From contig NZ_CP034433.1 in NCBI RefSeq assembly GCF_003952345.1, positions 1,612,001 to 1,676,000 on the forward strand: DNA of 64,000 nucleotides, in the 5' to 3' direction. The notes below the pieces were generated by a model that saw only the letters and a program-made list of their open reading frames with translations, was not told the DNA's origin and searched no databases. Source of the DNA: Iodobacter ciconiae (lineage in GTDB: Bacteria > Pseudomonadota > Gammaproteobacteria > Burkholderiales > Chitinibacteraceae). A program made the position numbers and the translations under genes. Below are positions 8,575-19,123 of the stretch, piece by piece. Numbering within the stretch: position 1 is the first letter of the stretch; each line of letters begins with the position of its first letter.

Positions 8575-9396
8575 TTAAACCGCAATCGGCGCGCTGATAC
8601 CTGGGTAAGGCTCATACGCTTCCAGGGTAAAGTCTTCGTATTCAAAACCAAAAATATCTTTTTTTTCTGGGTTTAACCTAAGTACCGGTAAAGCACGCGG
8701 TGTGCGGGAAAGCTGCTCATGTACCTGATTCAGATGATTGCTGTAAATATGGCAATCACCGCCTGTCCAGACAAAATCGCCCAATTGCAAATCGCAAACC
8801 TGAGCCAGCATCATCACCAGCATGGCGTAAGAAGCAATATTAAATGGCACGCCCAGAAAAATATCCGCGCTACGCTGATAAAGCTGACAAGAAAGCTTGC
8901 CCCGCTGATCAGCGTTATCTGCCGCAGCCGGAGCCACATAAAACTGAAAAAATGCGTGGCAAGGTGGCAGCGCCATATTCTCGATCTCGCCTACATTCCA
9001 GGCGGAAACAATAATCCGGCGCGAATCAGGATTAGTTTTTAGCTGCTGAATCACCTGGCTAATCTGATCAATATGGCGGCCATCATGCGTTGGCCAGCTG
9101 CGCCATTGCGCACCATAGACAGGCCCCAGCTCACCATCGGCAGCAGCCCACTCATTCCAGATACGTACGCCACGATCCTGCAGCCATTTCACATTGGTTT
9201 CACCACGTAAAAACCACAGCAGCTCGTAAGCAATCGATTTTAAATGCGTTTTTTTAGTTGTAACCAGCGGAAATCCATCGGCCAGATTAAAGCGCATCTG
9301 ATGCCCGAACACGCTAATCGTACCGGTGCCAGTGCGATCTTCTTTTCTGACTCCATGGTCTAAAACATGCTGTAGAAGATCAAGATATTGACGCAT
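8575..9396 (-). CDS. thyA: thymidylate synthase
   Basis: Makes dTMP from dUMP with methylene-tetrahydrofolate. It has 273 residues, slightly longer than E. coli ThyA because of a short Ala/Asp-rich insertion ([13 protein letters not shown]). The catalytic cysteine lies in [12 protein letters not shown]; other signatures are [25 protein letters not shown] and [12 protein letters not shown]. It is the first gene of a thyA-folA pair. Confidence 0.97.
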   Translation of the reverse strand: MRQYLDLLQHVLDHGVRKEDRTGTGTISVFGHQMRFNLADGFPLVTTKKTHLKSIAYELLWFLRGETNVKWLQDRGVRIWNEWAAADGELGPVYGAQWRSWPTHDGRHIDQISQVIQQLKTNPDSRRIIVSAWNVGEIENMALPPCHAFFQFYVAPAAADNADQRGKLSCQLYQRSADIFLGVPFNIASYAMLVMMLAQVCDLQLGDFVWTGGDCHIYSNHLNQVHEQLSRTPRALPVLRLNPEKKDIFGFEYEDFTLEAYEPYPGISAPIAV

Positions 9397-9586
9397 AAAA
9401 AGGAAACCAAGATTATTTTAAAAGACCAGGGGCATAAATTCACCCCTCACGAAATAATAATTAAACACCGGACAATGGTTTTTTTCCATAAAGCCAATCT
9501 ATTATGAATAATTTTAGTATTAATTTAAATAAATTATTCATTTTTTAAATTAATTAAAATACAAATACATTAAAGATTAAATGGCA

Positions 9587-10159
9587 TTAAAAATCAGATA
9601 GCTCGGTTTCTAAAGCCTGATAAATAACATCGGTGATTTCTAACTCTTCTATTCCTGCTGGGGTACGCAGCATCACCACATCCCCTTCTCTTGCCTTGAT
9701 CAATGCGCGGGCCACCGGGGATGTCCAGCTTATATAGTGACGCTTCATATCAGTTTCATCAACGCCTACAATTGCGACTGTTTCACTGCGACCATCTTCA
9801 CGTAAATAGCTTACCGTTGCGCTAAAAAAGATTTGATCAGTAACTTCACGCAACTCCGGATCAATCACTTCAGCCAATTCAAGACGTTTAGTCAAAAAAC
9901 GAATGCGTCGATCGATCTCGCGCAAACGTCTTTTGCCATAAATATAATCACCATTTTCTGAGCGATCGCCATTTGAAGCCGCCCAGTTAATGAGTTGCGT
10001 TAATTCGGGGCGCTCTTTTTGCACCAGCTGGGCAAATTCTGCCTTCATTTTCCGCCAGCCGCCCGGAGTCATATAATTTTTACTTCCTGCCGGAACACGC
10101 AGCTCAGCAGGAATTTCATCATCATCGGCTTCAGATTCACGAACAAACGCTTTACTCAT
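9587..10159 (-). CDS. greB: transcription elongation factor GreB
   Basis: Rescues backtracked RNA polymerase by stimulating transcript cleavage. It has 190 residues, longer than E. coli GreB (158) through an N-terminal acidic segment (RESEADDDEIPAEL). The coiled-coil tip carries the conserved acidic pair in GDRSENGDYIYGKRRLREIDRR, which distinguishes GreB from GreA. The C-terminal FKBP-like domain ends in EELEITDVIYQ. ATG 10159 is preferred over a GTG one codon upstream. It follows rluB by about 10 bases. Confidence 0.94.
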   Translation of the reverse strand: MSKAFVRESEADDDEIPAELRVPAGSKNYMTPGGWRKMKAEFAQLVQKERPELTQLINWAASNGDRSENGDYIYGKRRLREIDRRIRFLTKRLELAEVIDPELREVTDQIFFSATVSYLREDGRSETVAIVGVDETDMKRHYISWTSPVARALIKAREGDVVMLRTPAGIEELEITDVIYQALETELSDF

Positions 10160-10169
10160 CACTTACAAC

Positions 10170-11435
10170 CTATTCGTCCGCCTGACGCCCGTTAATTTTC
10201 AGACCCGCCCAGCGCATAATACCCAGGATTTCCAACTCGGTCAGCTCGTGAAATTGACCGCGACGCAAGCGGCCCGGCAGCGTCATTGAACCAAAACGAA
10301 CACGAATCAAACGGCTGACAATCAAACCAAAATGCTCGAACATCCGACGCACTTCGCGATTACGACCTTCTTTCAGCACCACGTGGTACCAGTGATTAAA
10401 GCCTTCACCACCGCGTCTTTCCAGGCGGGCAAAGTGAGCAGTGCCATCTTCCAGCTCAATACCTTTGAGCATTTCATTGATTTGCTCTTGAGTCAGCTCG
10501 CCAAACACCCGCACAGCATATTCACGTTCTACTTCAAAGCTGGGATGCATCATGCGGTTAGCCAATTCGCCCGATGTGGTAAAGAGCAACAAACCACTAG
10601 TGTTGTAATCCAGGCGACCCACCGCCACCCATTTACTGGATTTCAAGCGTGGCAAGCGATCAAATACAGTCACACGGCCTTCCGGATCATCACGGCTAAC
10701 CAGCTCGCCTTCCTGCTTGTGATACATCACAATGCGCGGCAAGCGATCTGGCCATTTCAGCACCACTTTTTTGCCATCAAAACGAACTTCGTCGCCCAGG
10801 CTGACCTTGCTGCCTAAGGCCGCAATCTTACCGTTAACCGACACTTTACCGGCAGCAATTGCGTCTTCCATGGCCCGGCGAGAGCCGTAACCAGTAAAGG
10901 CAAGGGCTTTTTGCAGGCGCTCTGCTGGGATTTCTGTCGTCGCAATGCGGCGCTCACGCAATTCTTTTTGCATTTGCAATTCACGCACCGAGCCTTGACG
11001 CAATTGCATACGGCGAGCACGACTTACAGTTTTGTATTTGATTTTGCGTGTTTCACCCTCAGGCAGCATACCTGCACTGGCCGCTGCAACTGCCTTATAA
11101 GCTTCAAAGGTTGGGCGCTCTGCTTTACCCCCCTGAGGATTTGGCTTGGAGCGCGGAGCACGTGGCATACGCGCTTCCAGAGCTGGCTCGCCCCGGCCAC
11201 TACGCCCTCCACGACCTTGTGCAGGCACTTCAGCAAAGCCGCCTGTGGCATTGCGACCACGGGGCTTTGCACCCGTTACAGCAGGCTTGCCATAAGCAGG
11301 GTTACGGGTAGAGAACTCTTCGCCAGTCGCTTTTCCACCCGTACGTTTGCCTGCGCCAGCAGCCTGTGCGCTACGCTCGCTAGCCTTACGTTCTGCTATA
11401 GCGGGCTGGGGGCGACGTGATCGGGTGGTTTTCAT
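10170..11435 (-). CDS. rluB: 23S rRNA pseudouridine synthase RluB
   Basis: Makes the pseudouridine at 23S rRNA position 2605 (E. coli numbering). It has 421 residues: an approximately 150-residue basic, Gly/Ala/Arg-rich extension of low complexity, then an S4 RNA-binding domain (RLQKALAFTGYGSRRAMEDAI) and a catalytic domain with VGRLDYNTSGLLLFT, which holds the catalytic aspartate, and GRNREVRRMFEHFG. The extension is common in betaproteobacterial RluB and is probably disordered. The start at 11435 (MKTTRSRRPQ) has a GGAAAG box upstream. Confidence 0.93.
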   Translation of the reverse strand: MKTTRSRRPQPAIAERKASERSAQAAGAGKRTGGKATGEEFSTRNPAYGKPAVTGAKPRGRNATGGFAEVPAQGRGGRSGRGEPALEARMPRAPRSKPNPQGGKAERPTFEAYKAVAAASAGMLPEGETRKIKYKTVSRARRMQLRQGSVRELQMQKELRERRIATTEIPAERLQKALAFTGYGSRRAMEDAIAAGKVSVNGKIAALGSKVSLGDEVRFDGKKVVLKWPDRLPRIVMYHKQEGELVSRDDPEGRVTVFDRLPRLKSSKWVAVGRLDYNTSGLLLFTTSGELANRMMHPSFEVEREYAVRVFGELTQEQINEMLKGIELEDGTAHFARLERRGGEGFNHWYHVVLKEGRNREVRRMFEHFGLIVSRLIRVRFGSMTLPGRLRRGQFHELTELEILGIMRWAGLKINGRQADE

Positions 11436-11514
11436 GTGTGTTTCTTTCCAAAAAAACGGAGGATTATAACCTGAATACGTGCCTGACACTGCATTCATAG
11501 CTCACAATAGCAAA

Positions 11515-11536
11515 CCGCCGATAAATTTATCGGCGG
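11515..11536. terminator. GC-rich palindromic hairpin between rluB and the upstream gene
   Basis: CCGCCGATAAA pairs perfectly with TTTATCGGCGG (11515-11536). It could end transcription of the hypothetical gene at 11637-12089 before rluB. There is no long T-tract, so terminator function is uncertain. Confidence 0.45.
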
Positions 11537-11636
11537 CCGCTGGCTGGGTTTAACGATTTTTACACTCAAAAAAAAGCACCAAACCAATTTATAAAATCAT
11601 TTACAAAATAGGCCTATCCACTCTTTTTGTTTCAAA

Positions 11637-12089
11637 TTACAGCATTGAGAAAAAGGCAACGCAGCCAAGACTGGTCAGCCCCAGGTTGAACACCTGCCCT
11701 TCCAGTGTCTGCCCAGGAGCCAGCTCGGTACTACGTAAAATTTCATGCATCACTTCAATTTCTTTATACCACTTCAATAAACGCGAATTTTTATTCAAAA
11801 AACTTTCAATTTCTACCTTTAAAGCATGCTCACCAATCACATAAATAGCTCCCTTATCATCCCCCCGAAATTGCAGAGCAGGAGGAACCGTCACCCCGAT
11901 CAAGGCAAGGTGAGACTGTAAGTCTTCAGCAAAACGCTTCAGCTCGGAAGCCGCCTTTGCATTCAGCTCTGTTAAAGACAATCCCTCTTCTGGCGAACCA
12001 TCCGATAAAAAAGAGGCAATCTCAAACAAAGTACTGCCCTGTTGATTACCACTTACAGCAGAAAGTTCAGACACCGTATTCACAGCCAC
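11637..12089 (-). CDS. hypothetical protein, 150 residues
   Basis: No family recognised. The N-terminal half is Ser/Glu-rich with a predicted helix (SLTELNAKAASELKRFAEDL), the middle has GVTVPPALQFRGDDKGAIYVIG, and the end is hydrophobic (GLTSLGCVAFFSML). There is no signal peptide. Start candidates are GTG 12089 or GTG 12083; the second is better spaced from a GGGG stretch. Codon use resembles host genes, so it is probably real. It stands alone between rluB and mutS. Confidence 0.6.
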   Translation of the reverse strand: MAVNTVSELSAVSGNQQGSTLFEIASFLSDGSPEEGLSLTELNAKAASELKRFAEDLQSHLALIGVTVPPALQFRGDDKGAIYVIGEHALKVEIESFLNKNSRLLKWYKEIEVMHEILRSTELAPGQTLEGQVFNLGLTSLGCVAFFSML

Positions 12090-12354
12090 ACCCCATTAAT
12101 TTAAAAGGCACATATATTCAGCAATTCATATTAGCAAACAGCACCATACCCTAGCCGGTATAATTTACATTATTATTGTTTTTTTTGTACTGTGCTCAAT
12201 TAAAGCAGGAGAAATTTCAATTCCTAATCTGCCAACACGCTAGATCACCATGCGTAGTAAGGTGAATTGATTACAAAAAATAACAAATAATGTTTTTTTA
12301 CATATTGCCCTCAATTGCAGTATTAAATTTAGTAAAAAAACATTTAATACAACT

Positions 12355-14919
12355 TCAAAGTAAAGCACAAAGACGATAAAGCAAATCATGTGCTTCACGT
12401 GCAGTTAACTCATCAGGATCCACCCCCGCCAGGGCATCCTGAAGCGGATGTGGCTCAGGCTCGATCTGCATGATGCTGGCCGTCGCAAACAGATCTCCCT
12501 GCATCCCGCCCTGTACGCTATTAGATTCCAGCTCAAGCAGTTTTTTTCTTGCCTGACGTACCACATCTTTAGGCACACCAGCCAGCTGAGCCACCGCCAC
12601 ACCATAGCTTTGCGATGCCGGGCCTTCCTGTACCGCATGCAAAAACACGATACGATCTTTATGCTCAACCGCATCAAGATGCACATTAGCAACCACTGGA
12701 TATTCTTGCGCCAGACGCGTCAGCTCAAAGTAGTGGGTTGCAAACAGTGTATATGCACGATTTTTCTCGATTAATGATTTAGCAATCGACCAAGCCAGTG
12801 CCAGACCATCAAAAGTAGATGTGCCCCGCCCGACTTCATCCATCAAAACTAATGAGTTTTCCGAGGCATTATTCAGAATATTGGCGGTTTCGGTCATCTC
12901 AACCATAAAGGTGGAACGCCCGCCAGCCAGATCATCCGAGGCCCCGATACGGGTAAAGATACGATCAAGCTTACCAATAGTGGCGCTTTGTGCCGGTACA
13001 AAGCTGCCGACATGCGCCAGCAATACAATCAGGGCCACCTGCCGCATATAAGTTGATTTACCGCCCATATTAGGACCGGTAATCAGCAGCAGCTTACGCG
13101 CTACAGAGAAATCCACACTATTGGGAATAAAGTCATCGATCTGCGCCTCAACCACAGGGTGACGACCGGCCTCGATATGTAAAAACTGCCCTTCCACAAA
13201 TTGTGGCGCAATATAATTACCGCGCTCAGCGCGATCGGCCAGGCTAGCCAGCACATCGGCAGTAGCCAAGGCTTGCGCCGCCAAGCGTAGTGCGCCCAGA
13301 AAGGGCTGCAAGCGCTGCAACAAATCATCATAAAGCGCTTTTTCTAAAACCAAGGACCGCTCTTTGGCGCTTAATGCCTTGTCTTCAAACAGCTTCAACT
13401 CGGGCGTGATATAACGCTCGGCGTTTTTCATAGTCTGACGGCGGCGATAATCGTCCGGCACAGCCCCTGCGTAGGAGTTAGTAATCTCAATAAAATAGCC
13501 CGCCACGCGATTATATTCGACCCGCAGCGTTGGAATACCTGTACGCTCACGCTCGCGTGCTTCCAGTTCAAGCAAAAATTCGCCGCCATGCGTTTGAATC
13601 ATGCGCAGCTCATCCAGCTCGCTGCTATAGCCATCGGCAATCACGCCGCCTTCCCTCAGCACCACAGACGGCTCGGCCTGAATAGCGGCAGTCAGCAGCG
13701 CAAGAATTTGTGCATCCGGCGATAAAGCCTTAGCCAGCGACGCAAAGAAATCATCCTGCGGCAATACCGCAATCAGGGCAGGCAGTGCGGCCAGGCTATC
13801 TCTTAGGCTGGATAAATCACGCGGCCTTGCGCTGGACAAAGCAATACGCGCCGTAATCCGCTCTACGTCTGCCACACAATCCAGGGCAGTGTGAATCGCA
13901 TCAAATGATGCCGTTGCCAGCAGCGCCGCAATAGCATTTTGCCGCTGCATAATTTTGCTGCTGGATCTAAGCGGATGATGCAGCCAGTGGCGCAGCAAAC
14001 GTGAACCCATGCCGGTGGCGCATTGATCAAGCAGGGAAAACAAAGTTGGCGAGCTTTCGCCACGTATGGTTTCGGTGATTTCCAGATTGCGGCGCGTGGC
14101 GGCATCCAGCTCAATATACTGGCTTTGCGATTCACAGCGCAGCCCGGCCAATACCGGCAATGCGCCACCTTGCGTGCTGCGCACGTACTCCAGCAAAGCC
14201 CCCGCTGGCCCGAGTGACAGCATGCCCTCTGTCACACCAAAGCCAGCTAAATCGTGCGTCTCAAAATGACGGGATAAATTGCGCACAGCAGCGGCGGCTT
14301 CAAACTGCCAGGGCGGTAATTTACGCAGCACGGCAGTGGCCTGATCAAACAAAGCCAGACCCGCATCATCTGCGATCAGAATTTCGGCCGGGCGCAAACG
14401 CTCTAATTCTGAAGCCAGCTTATCTGCCGTTGTATCCATCAGGGCAAAATCCCCCGAGGCAAGCGACAACCAGGCCATACCCATCTTGCCACGTGAAAAA
14501 CTTAACGCCAGTAAGCGATTTTCAGTTTTAACATCCAGCAAAGCCGTATCGGTCAGCGTGCCAGGCGTGACCACACGCATTACTTTACGCTCCACCGGCC
14601 CCTTGCCCGTCACTTCACCAACCTGCTCGCAAATTGCAACCGATTCGCCCATTTTTACCAGGCGCGCCAGATATTGCTCAGCAGCATGATAGGGCACACC
14701 GGCCATACGGATGGGCTCACCCGCAGTCTGACCGCGGGTGGTCAGCGTAATATCCAGCAGCTTGGCCGCACGAACCGCATCATCAAAAAACAACTCATAA
14801 AAATCACCCATGCGATAAAACAATAATTTATCGGGGTGATCACTCTTTAAACGCAGGTACTGCTGCATAAATGGCGTGTGCGTTGGTTTGGCGCTAGCGC
14901 TTGATTTATTTTCCGCCAT
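12355..14919 (-). CDS. mutS: DNA mismatch repair protein MutS
   Basis: Mismatch-recognition ATPase of 854 residues, matching the E. coli length. The mismatch-binding domain carries the [18 protein letters not shown] motif with the intercalating phenylalanine. The C-terminal ATPase has Walker [14 protein letters not shown], Walker [17 protein letters not shown] and [10 protein letters not shown]. The end contains the short helix-turn-helix dimerisation tail ([17 protein letters not shown]). No mutation of key residues is visible. It stands alone, with about 265 bases of AT-rich DNA downstream and no clear terminator hairpin. Confidence 0.98.
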   Translation of the reverse strand: MAENKSSASAKPTHTPFMQQYLRLKSDHPDKLLFYRMGDFYELFFDDAVRAAKLLDITLTTRGQTAGEPIRMAGVPYHAAEQYLARLVKMGESVAICEQVGEVTGKGPVERKVMRVVTPGTLTDTALLDVKTENRLLALSFSRGKMGMAWLSLASGDFALMDTTADKLASELERLRPAEILIADDAGLALFDQATAVLRKLPPWQFEAAAAVRNLSRHFETHDLAGFGVTEGMLSLGPAGALLEYVRSTQGGALPVLAGLRCESQSQYIELDAATRRNLEITETIRGESSPTLFSLLDQCATGMGSRLLRHWLHHPLRSSSKIMQRQNAIAALLATASFDAIHTALDCVADVERITARIALSSARPRDLSSLRDSLAALPALIAVLPQDDFFASLAKALSPDAQILALLTAAIQAEPSVVLREGGVIADGYSSELDELRMIQTHGGEFLLELEARERERTGIPTLRVEYNRVAGYFIEITNSYAGAVPDDYRRRQTMKNAERYITPELKLFEDKALSAKERSLVLEKALYDDLLQRLQPFLGALRLAAQALATADVLASLADRAERGNYIAPQFVEGQFLHIEAGRHPVVEAQIDDFIPNSVDFSVARKLLLITGPNMGGKSTYMRQVALIVLLAHVGSFVPAQSATIGKLDRIFTRIGASDDLAGGRSTFMVEMTETANILNNASENSLVLMDEVGRGTSTFDGLALAWSIAKSLIEKNRAYTLFATHYFELTRLAQEYPVVANVHLDAVEHKDRIVFLHAVQEGPASQSYGVAVAQLAGVPKDVVRQARKKLLELESNSVQGGMQGDLFATASIMQIEPEPHPLQDALAGVDPDELTAREAHDLLYRLCALL

Positions 14920-15060
14920 TTTTTCCCTTACTGAATATTATTTTCAAAGGACACTCTCTGCACGTCAATCTTTTAATTAAGGCAAGCAGCCCAGCCTGCA
15001 TTATCCAAGCAGCACAGACGCAAGTCCACGAAGGCTGACGGCAAAATAACCAACAGCCAT

Positions 15061-15093
15061 AAAAAAAGCGCCACCTTAAGATGACGCTTTTTA
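15061..15093 (-). terminator. rho-independent terminator of suhB
   Basis: On the minus strand AAAAAGCGTCATC pairs over 13 positions (with some G-U) with GGTGGCGCTTTTT around a TTAA loop, then more T. It lies about 30 bases after the suhB stop. Confidence 0.85.
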
Positions 15094-15123
15094 ATCACTA
15101 AGATAAAAGATAAAACGCGCTAA

Positions 15124-15906
15124 TTACTTATTGTGCTGACGAATCACTGACAGCATCTGACCAAATACCCGCGGTGTACCGCAAAGAATATCGCCAGATT
15201 GCAAGAAGCCTTCTTCACCATTTAAATCAGTCACCAAACCACCCGCTTCCTGCACCAGCAAGGAGCCAGCAGCGATATCGACTGTTTTCAGATCAAATTC
15301 AAAGAAACCATCGTAACGGCCGCAAGCCACATAAGCCAGATCAAGGGCTGCAGCACCCGGGCGACGCAGCCCTGCAGACTTTTGCGTCATATCGCGGAAA
15401 ATATTGATGTAGTTTTCAAGATTGTCAAAGCGGGTGTACGGAAAACCAGTGGCGATCAAACCATCTGTTAATTCACGTACTTTAGAAACGCGGATACGGC
15501 GATCATTCAGGTAAGCGCCCACACCGCGCGTTGCGGTAAACAAATCATTACGGCAAGGATCATAAACAACGGCCTGGGTAATCACGCCTTTATGTTCCAG
15601 CGCAATCGATACCGCGTACTGAGGAACACCATGCAGGAAATTGGTGGTGCCATCCAATGGATCAATAATCCATGTGTATTCTGACTGACCACGGTTGCCC
15701 GATTCTTCGGCCATGATGGCGTGCGTTGGATACGCTTCAAGAATAGTATCAATAATCGCTTGCTCAGCCGCACGATCTACTTCGGAGACAAAGTCGTTAT
15801 GACCTTTTTTTTCAACGCTTAAATGATCCAGATTACTGGAAGCACGCTGAATAATAGAAGCGGCACGGCGTGCGGCGCGCACAGCGGTATTGAGCATTGG
15901 ATGCAT
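15124..15906 (-). CDS. suhB: inositol-1-monophosphatase SuhB
   Basis: Mg2+-dependent phosphatase; in E. coli SuhB also acts in rRNA transcription antitermination with NusA/NusB. It has 260 residues, beginning [16 protein letters not shown] as in E. coli. Metal-binding motifs are [19 protein letters not shown] and the C-terminal [14 protein letters not shown]. It is divergent from trmJ, an arrangement also known in enterobacteria. Confidence 0.95.
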   Translation of the reverse strand: MHPMLNTAVRAARRAASIIQRASSNLDHLSVEKKGHNDFVSEVDRAAEQAIIDTILEAYPTHAIMAEESGNRGQSEYTWIIDPLDGTTNFLHGVPQYAVSIALEHKGVITQAVVYDPCRNDLFTATRGVGAYLNDRRIRVSKVRELTDGLIATGFPYTRFDNLENYINIFRDMTQKSAGLRRPGAAALDLAYVACGRYDGFFEFDLKTVDIAAGSLLVQEAGGLVTDLNGEEGFLQSGDILCGTPRVFGQMLSVIRQHNK

Positions 15907-16102
15907 GGCTATTCCTGATTAAAAGTAAAAGATCGACCAACGGGGCAACGGGGCAGGACTTAAAAAACGCGACACAGCATGAATCCCAGTATATATTCGT
16001 GCGGATCAAAATCGCATTTCAGGCCCATTTCAGGCAGCCCGATATATAGATTGACCGCCATTCTACCCGTGCTCTCAAAATGAATAAACAAGTGTTCTTA
16101 AA

Positions 16103-16873
16103 ATGACTCAACAAAACCCTGCTAATACCTCTGCCGAATGCCTCTCCCGCATCCGGGTTGTGCTCTCCCATACCTCCCACCCCGGCAATATCGGCTCCAC
16201 CGCCCGTGCTATGAAAACCATGGGAATCAATAAGCTCTACCTGATCAACCCCAAGGAATTTCCATCTGAAACCGCCACCGCCTTGGCGAGCAATGCCGAC
16301 GATGTGCTTAATACCGCTATTGTTGTGGGCAGTATGGAAGAAGCCCTTGCAGGCACCACTTTGCAAATTGCCCTGACCGCACGCCGCAGAGAACTCGCCC
16401 ACCCGCTGCAAACGCCAAGACAGCTTGCGCCTGAAATTATTGAGACCATCCAGGCGGGCCAGGATATTGCGCTGGTGTTTGGCACGGAAATGTCTGGCCT
16501 CACTATTGATGAAGTGCTGCTTTGCAACCGCATGGCCACCATCCCTACCAATCCGGATTACTCCAGCCTGAATCTGGCGCAAGCCGTTCAGGTATTCGCC
16601 TACGAAATCTTCGCCACCCTTGCTGACGACGTATCCTATCTTGCCGAAAGCCGCGACAACGCCACGCACGATGCACTGGAGCATTTCTTTACACACCTTG
16701 AAGCAACGCTGAGCACAATTGGCTTTCTTAAGCCCGACGCCCCCAAGCGCCTGATGCCCAGAATGCGCCGCATGTTTACCCGCGCCAATCTGGAGCGCGA
16801 AGAAGTCGATATTCTGCGTGGCTGGCTGCGCGCCACCACAACCACAGAAAGATGGCTAAAGCCTCCGAAATAA
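16103..16873 (+). CDS. trmJ: tRNA (cytidine/uridine-32-2'-O-)-methyltransferase TrmJ
   Basis: SPOUT-fold (TrmH/SpoU) methyltransferase of 256 residues that modifies tRNA position 32. Motif 1 HTSHPGNIGSTARAMKTMG holds the catalytic arginine; motif 2 LVFGTEMSGLT and motif 3 IPTNPDYSSLNLAQAVQV form the knot and SAM site. The C-terminal extension (EREEVDILRGWLRATTTTERW) is typical of TrmJ. It ends in a strong terminator. Confidence 0.93.
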   Translation: MTQQNPANTSAECLSRIRVVLSHTSHPGNIGSTARAMKTMGINKLYLINPKEFPSETATALASNADDVLNTAIVVGSMEEALAGTTLQIALTARRRELAHPLQTPRQLAPEIIETIQAGQDIALVFGTEMSGLTIDEVLLCNRMATIPTNPDYSSLNLAQAVQVFAYEIFATLADDVSYLAESRDNATHDALEHFFTHLEATLSTIGFLKPDAPKRLMPRMRRMFTRANLEREEVDILRGWLRATTTTERWLKPPK

Positions 16874-16900
16874 CTTGGCTTGTTGCTTAGTACATTTAAT

Positions 16901-16942
16901 AAAAAACGGCTTTGAACCTGGATAGTTCAAAGCCGTTTTTTA
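16901..16942 (+). terminator. rho-independent terminator of trmJ
   Basis: AAAAAACGGCTTTGAAC (16901-16917) pairs perfectly with GTTCAAAGCCGTTTTTT (16925-16941). Confidence 0.92.
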
Positions 16943-17106
16943 TTCTTTTCACTGATCAACAACTCACCCCTGCACCACACAAAAACTTACATAATAACAA
17001 AGCATACTTAAAGCAATTCATCAATCATGCTAGCACAGCACTATGATCAAGCCTGAGATTGCACTAATTGCTATTAGCCTCGCTTAAGCGAAAAGGATTA
17101 CATACA

Positions 17107-17508
17107 ATGCCAACTAAAATTAAATTTCTAAGATTTGACGCAAACTCTATCAAAGCAAGATTCATCAAAGGAGAAGACTCAGATATTATAAAATGGCTTA
17201 CATCGCCACAAACAAAAAACCGATTCAGCCTGCATTTTTTTATTCATAAAGATGACGCAGAGGCATTTACAAAAGACGCCGACGTACAAAAAAATGAGCA
17301 GGCACTCGGAGAATTTAATTCACTATGCCAAAAGAATTTTTTTGAAATCACAGATGAACAAACTAAAAACACGCACATAAGCAATACAATGCCTTATGGT
17401 TTACCTCGCCCGATCCTCGTTTCATCAAACATTTCATCAAATAGACCCCATATCAACCCAGTAACAATGGGGCAAGATGACGTTATAAAACTCCTTAAAA
17501 ACCAGTAA
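17107..17508 (+). CDS. hypothetical protein, AT-rich, possibly acquired
   Basis: No family recognised. The 133-residue product is soluble and charged (MPTKIKFLRFDANSIKARF). ATG 17107 has AAGGA at 17093-17097, nine bases upstream, which supports translation. It is clearly more AT-rich and uses more A-ending codons than trmJ and the sulfurtransferase on either side, which suggests a recent arrival. No mobile-element ends were seen around it. Confidence 0.6.
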   Translation: MPTKIKFLRFDANSIKARFIKGEDSDIIKWLTSPQTKNRFSLHFFIHKDDAEAFTKDADVQKNEQALGEFNSLCQKNFFEITDEQTKNTHISNTMPYGLPRPILVSSNISSNRPHINPVTMGQDDVIKLLKNQ

Positions 17509-17569
17509 TACACAAACAATGCCATTCACTAAGATTGGATACACGAGAAATAAAACCACTCGAACTACT

Positions 17570-18388
17570 CTAAGCCACCGGCCTTGCCACATCCGCGCAC
17601 CATTCACTCCATGAGCCGGCATAGAGCCTTGCCCCGCTTAAACCCGCCACTTCCAGTGCCAGTAAATTATGGCAGGCAGTAATGCCTGAGCCGCATTGTT
17701 GCACCGTATCGCTTGCATCCACCCCCGCCAGCAGCTGCTGCCACTCGTCCTTCAGCACACCCGCAGGTTTAAAGCGGCCGTCTTCCTGCAAATTATTTTG
17801 AAAGAAACGATTGATTGCACCTGGGATATGCCCGCCCACCGGATCCAGCGTTTCGCCCTCACCCATAAAGCGGGAAGGAGAACGAGCGTCCACCACAGTA
17901 AAACCGGGCTGATTAATATTCGCCAGCACGTCTTCCACCCTCACCATCAATGCAGCGCGCAGCCTAACAACAAACTCAGCCACAACTGGCTCTGGCACGT
18001 CTTGAACCACCCCGCCCAGCCACGCGGCCATTCCACCATCCAGAACCTGCACCTGATCGTGCCCCAGCCAGCGCAGCAACCACCACAATCTGGCCGCATA
18101 CATCCCACCCTGTGCGTCGTAAGCCACTACACGGCGTGAGTGGCTTACGCCAAAACTGGCCAGCCTATCCGCCAGAACTTGCGGATCAGGCAAAGGATGG
18201 CGGCCATTCACACCCGTTTTAAGCCCGGAAAGATCATCATCCAGATGCAAAAAATACGCGCCCGGCAAATGGCCTTCTGCATAGGCCACCCGCCCCGCCT
18301 GCGGATTAGCCAGATCATGACGGCAATCAATCAGCAGCACACCGGCCAGTTGTTCTTGTAATTGTGAAGCAGAAATAAGCGGGGACAT
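17570..18388 (-). CDS. sulfurtransferase (thiosulfate/3-mercaptopyruvate type, two rhodanese domains)
   Basis: Transfers sulfane sulfur through a cysteine persulfide. It has 272 residues: an inactive N-terminal rhodanese domain (LLIDCRHDL, GHLPGAYFLHLDDDLSG, VVAYDAQGGMYAARLWWLLRW) and a C-terminal one with the active-site loop CGSGITA, close to the CG(S/T)G(V/I)TA of SseA-like enzymes. ATG 18388 is preferred over the TTG two codons upstream because an AGGA box sits seven bases before it. It follows dcd after a terminator. Confidence 0.9.
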   Translation of the reverse strand: MSPLISASQLQEQLAGVLLIDCRHDLANPQAGRVAYAEGHLPGAYFLHLDDDLSGLKTGVNGRHPLPDPQVLADRLASFGVSHSRRVVAYDAQGGMYAARLWWLLRWLGHDQVQVLDGGMAAWLGGVVQDVPEPVVAEFVVRLRAALMVRVEDVLANINQPGFTVVDARSPSRFMGEGETLDPVGGHIPGAINRFFQNNLQEDGRFKPAGVLKDEWQQLLAGVDASDTVQQCGSGITACHNLLALEVAGLSGARLYAGSWSEWCADVARPVA

Positions 18389-18408
18389 CGACAAGTCCTG
18401 GTGCGTTA

Positions 18409-18439
18409 AAAAAAACAGGCCCGTACGGATACGGGCCTG
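18409..18439 (-). terminator. rho-independent terminator of dcd
   Basis: CAGGCCCGTA (18416-18425) pairs with TACGGGCCTG (18430-18439) around CGGA. On the minus strand it is followed by a long T run. Confidence 0.9.
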
Positions 18440-18454
18440 CAGGAAAAAAGAGAA

Positions 18455-19030
18455 TCAGGTCTTAGGCAGCGTTACGCCACTCTGGCCCTGATACTTACCT
18501 CCGCGATCGCGGTAGGATGTTTCACATACGTCATCTTCGTCCGCCTCAAAGAACAAGACTTGCGCCACACCTTCGTTGGCGTAAATTTTGGCGGGCAGCG
18601 GCGTGGTGTTAGAAAATTCCAACGTCACATAGCCTTCCCACTCCGGCTCAAACGGAGTGACATTAACAATAATGCCGCAACGCGCGTAAGTGGATTTACC
18701 CAGGCACACCGTCAGGGCATTACGCGGGATACGGAAATATTCCACAGTGCGTGCTAATGCAAAAGAATTCGGCGGGATAATACAATAACCCTTACCAGAA
18801 ACATTCACAAAGCTGCCTTCGTCAAAGTTTTTTGGGTCAACAATGGTTGAATTAATATTGGTAAAAACCTTAAACTCATCGGCACAGCGAATATCGTAGC
18901 CATAGCTGGAAGTACCATAAGAAACGATACGCTCGCCATTGACTTCCTTAACCTGCCCCGGCACAAACGGCTCGATCATGCCGTGCTCGCTGGCCATACG
19001 GCGAATCCACTTATCAGATTTGATACTCAT
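18455..19030 (-). CDS. dcd: dCTP deaminase
   Basis: Deaminates dCTP to dUTP for thymidylate synthesis. It has 191 residues in a trimeric dUTPase-like fold. Visible motifs are [33 protein letters not shown] with the catalytic segment, and [26 protein letters not shown] 19030 ([13 protein letters not shown]) gives the usual N-terminus; the longer frame upstream is not needed. It is divergent from bcp. Confidence 0.96.
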   Translation of the reverse strand: MSIKSDKWIRRMASEHGMIEPFVPGQVKEVNGERIVSYGTSSYGYDIRCADEFKVFTNINSTIVDPKNFDEGSFVNVSGKGYCIIPPNSFALARTVEYFRIPRNALTVCLGKSTYARCGIIVNVTPFEPEWEGYVTLEFSNTTPLPAKIYANEGVAQVLFFEADEDDVCETSYRDRGGKYQGQSGVTLPKT

Positions 19031-19123
19031 TACTGTCACATCCCTATCACATATTAGGGCGTATTGTAGCTGCGCAGCCACAGCCACGCATCTATAATCA
19101 TCACAACAACGGAGATTCTCTTG

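Noticed and set aside
11436..11498. 21-residue longer N-terminus for RluB
   Set aside because: ATG 11435 has a GGAAAG box and the extension shows no family-like sequence.
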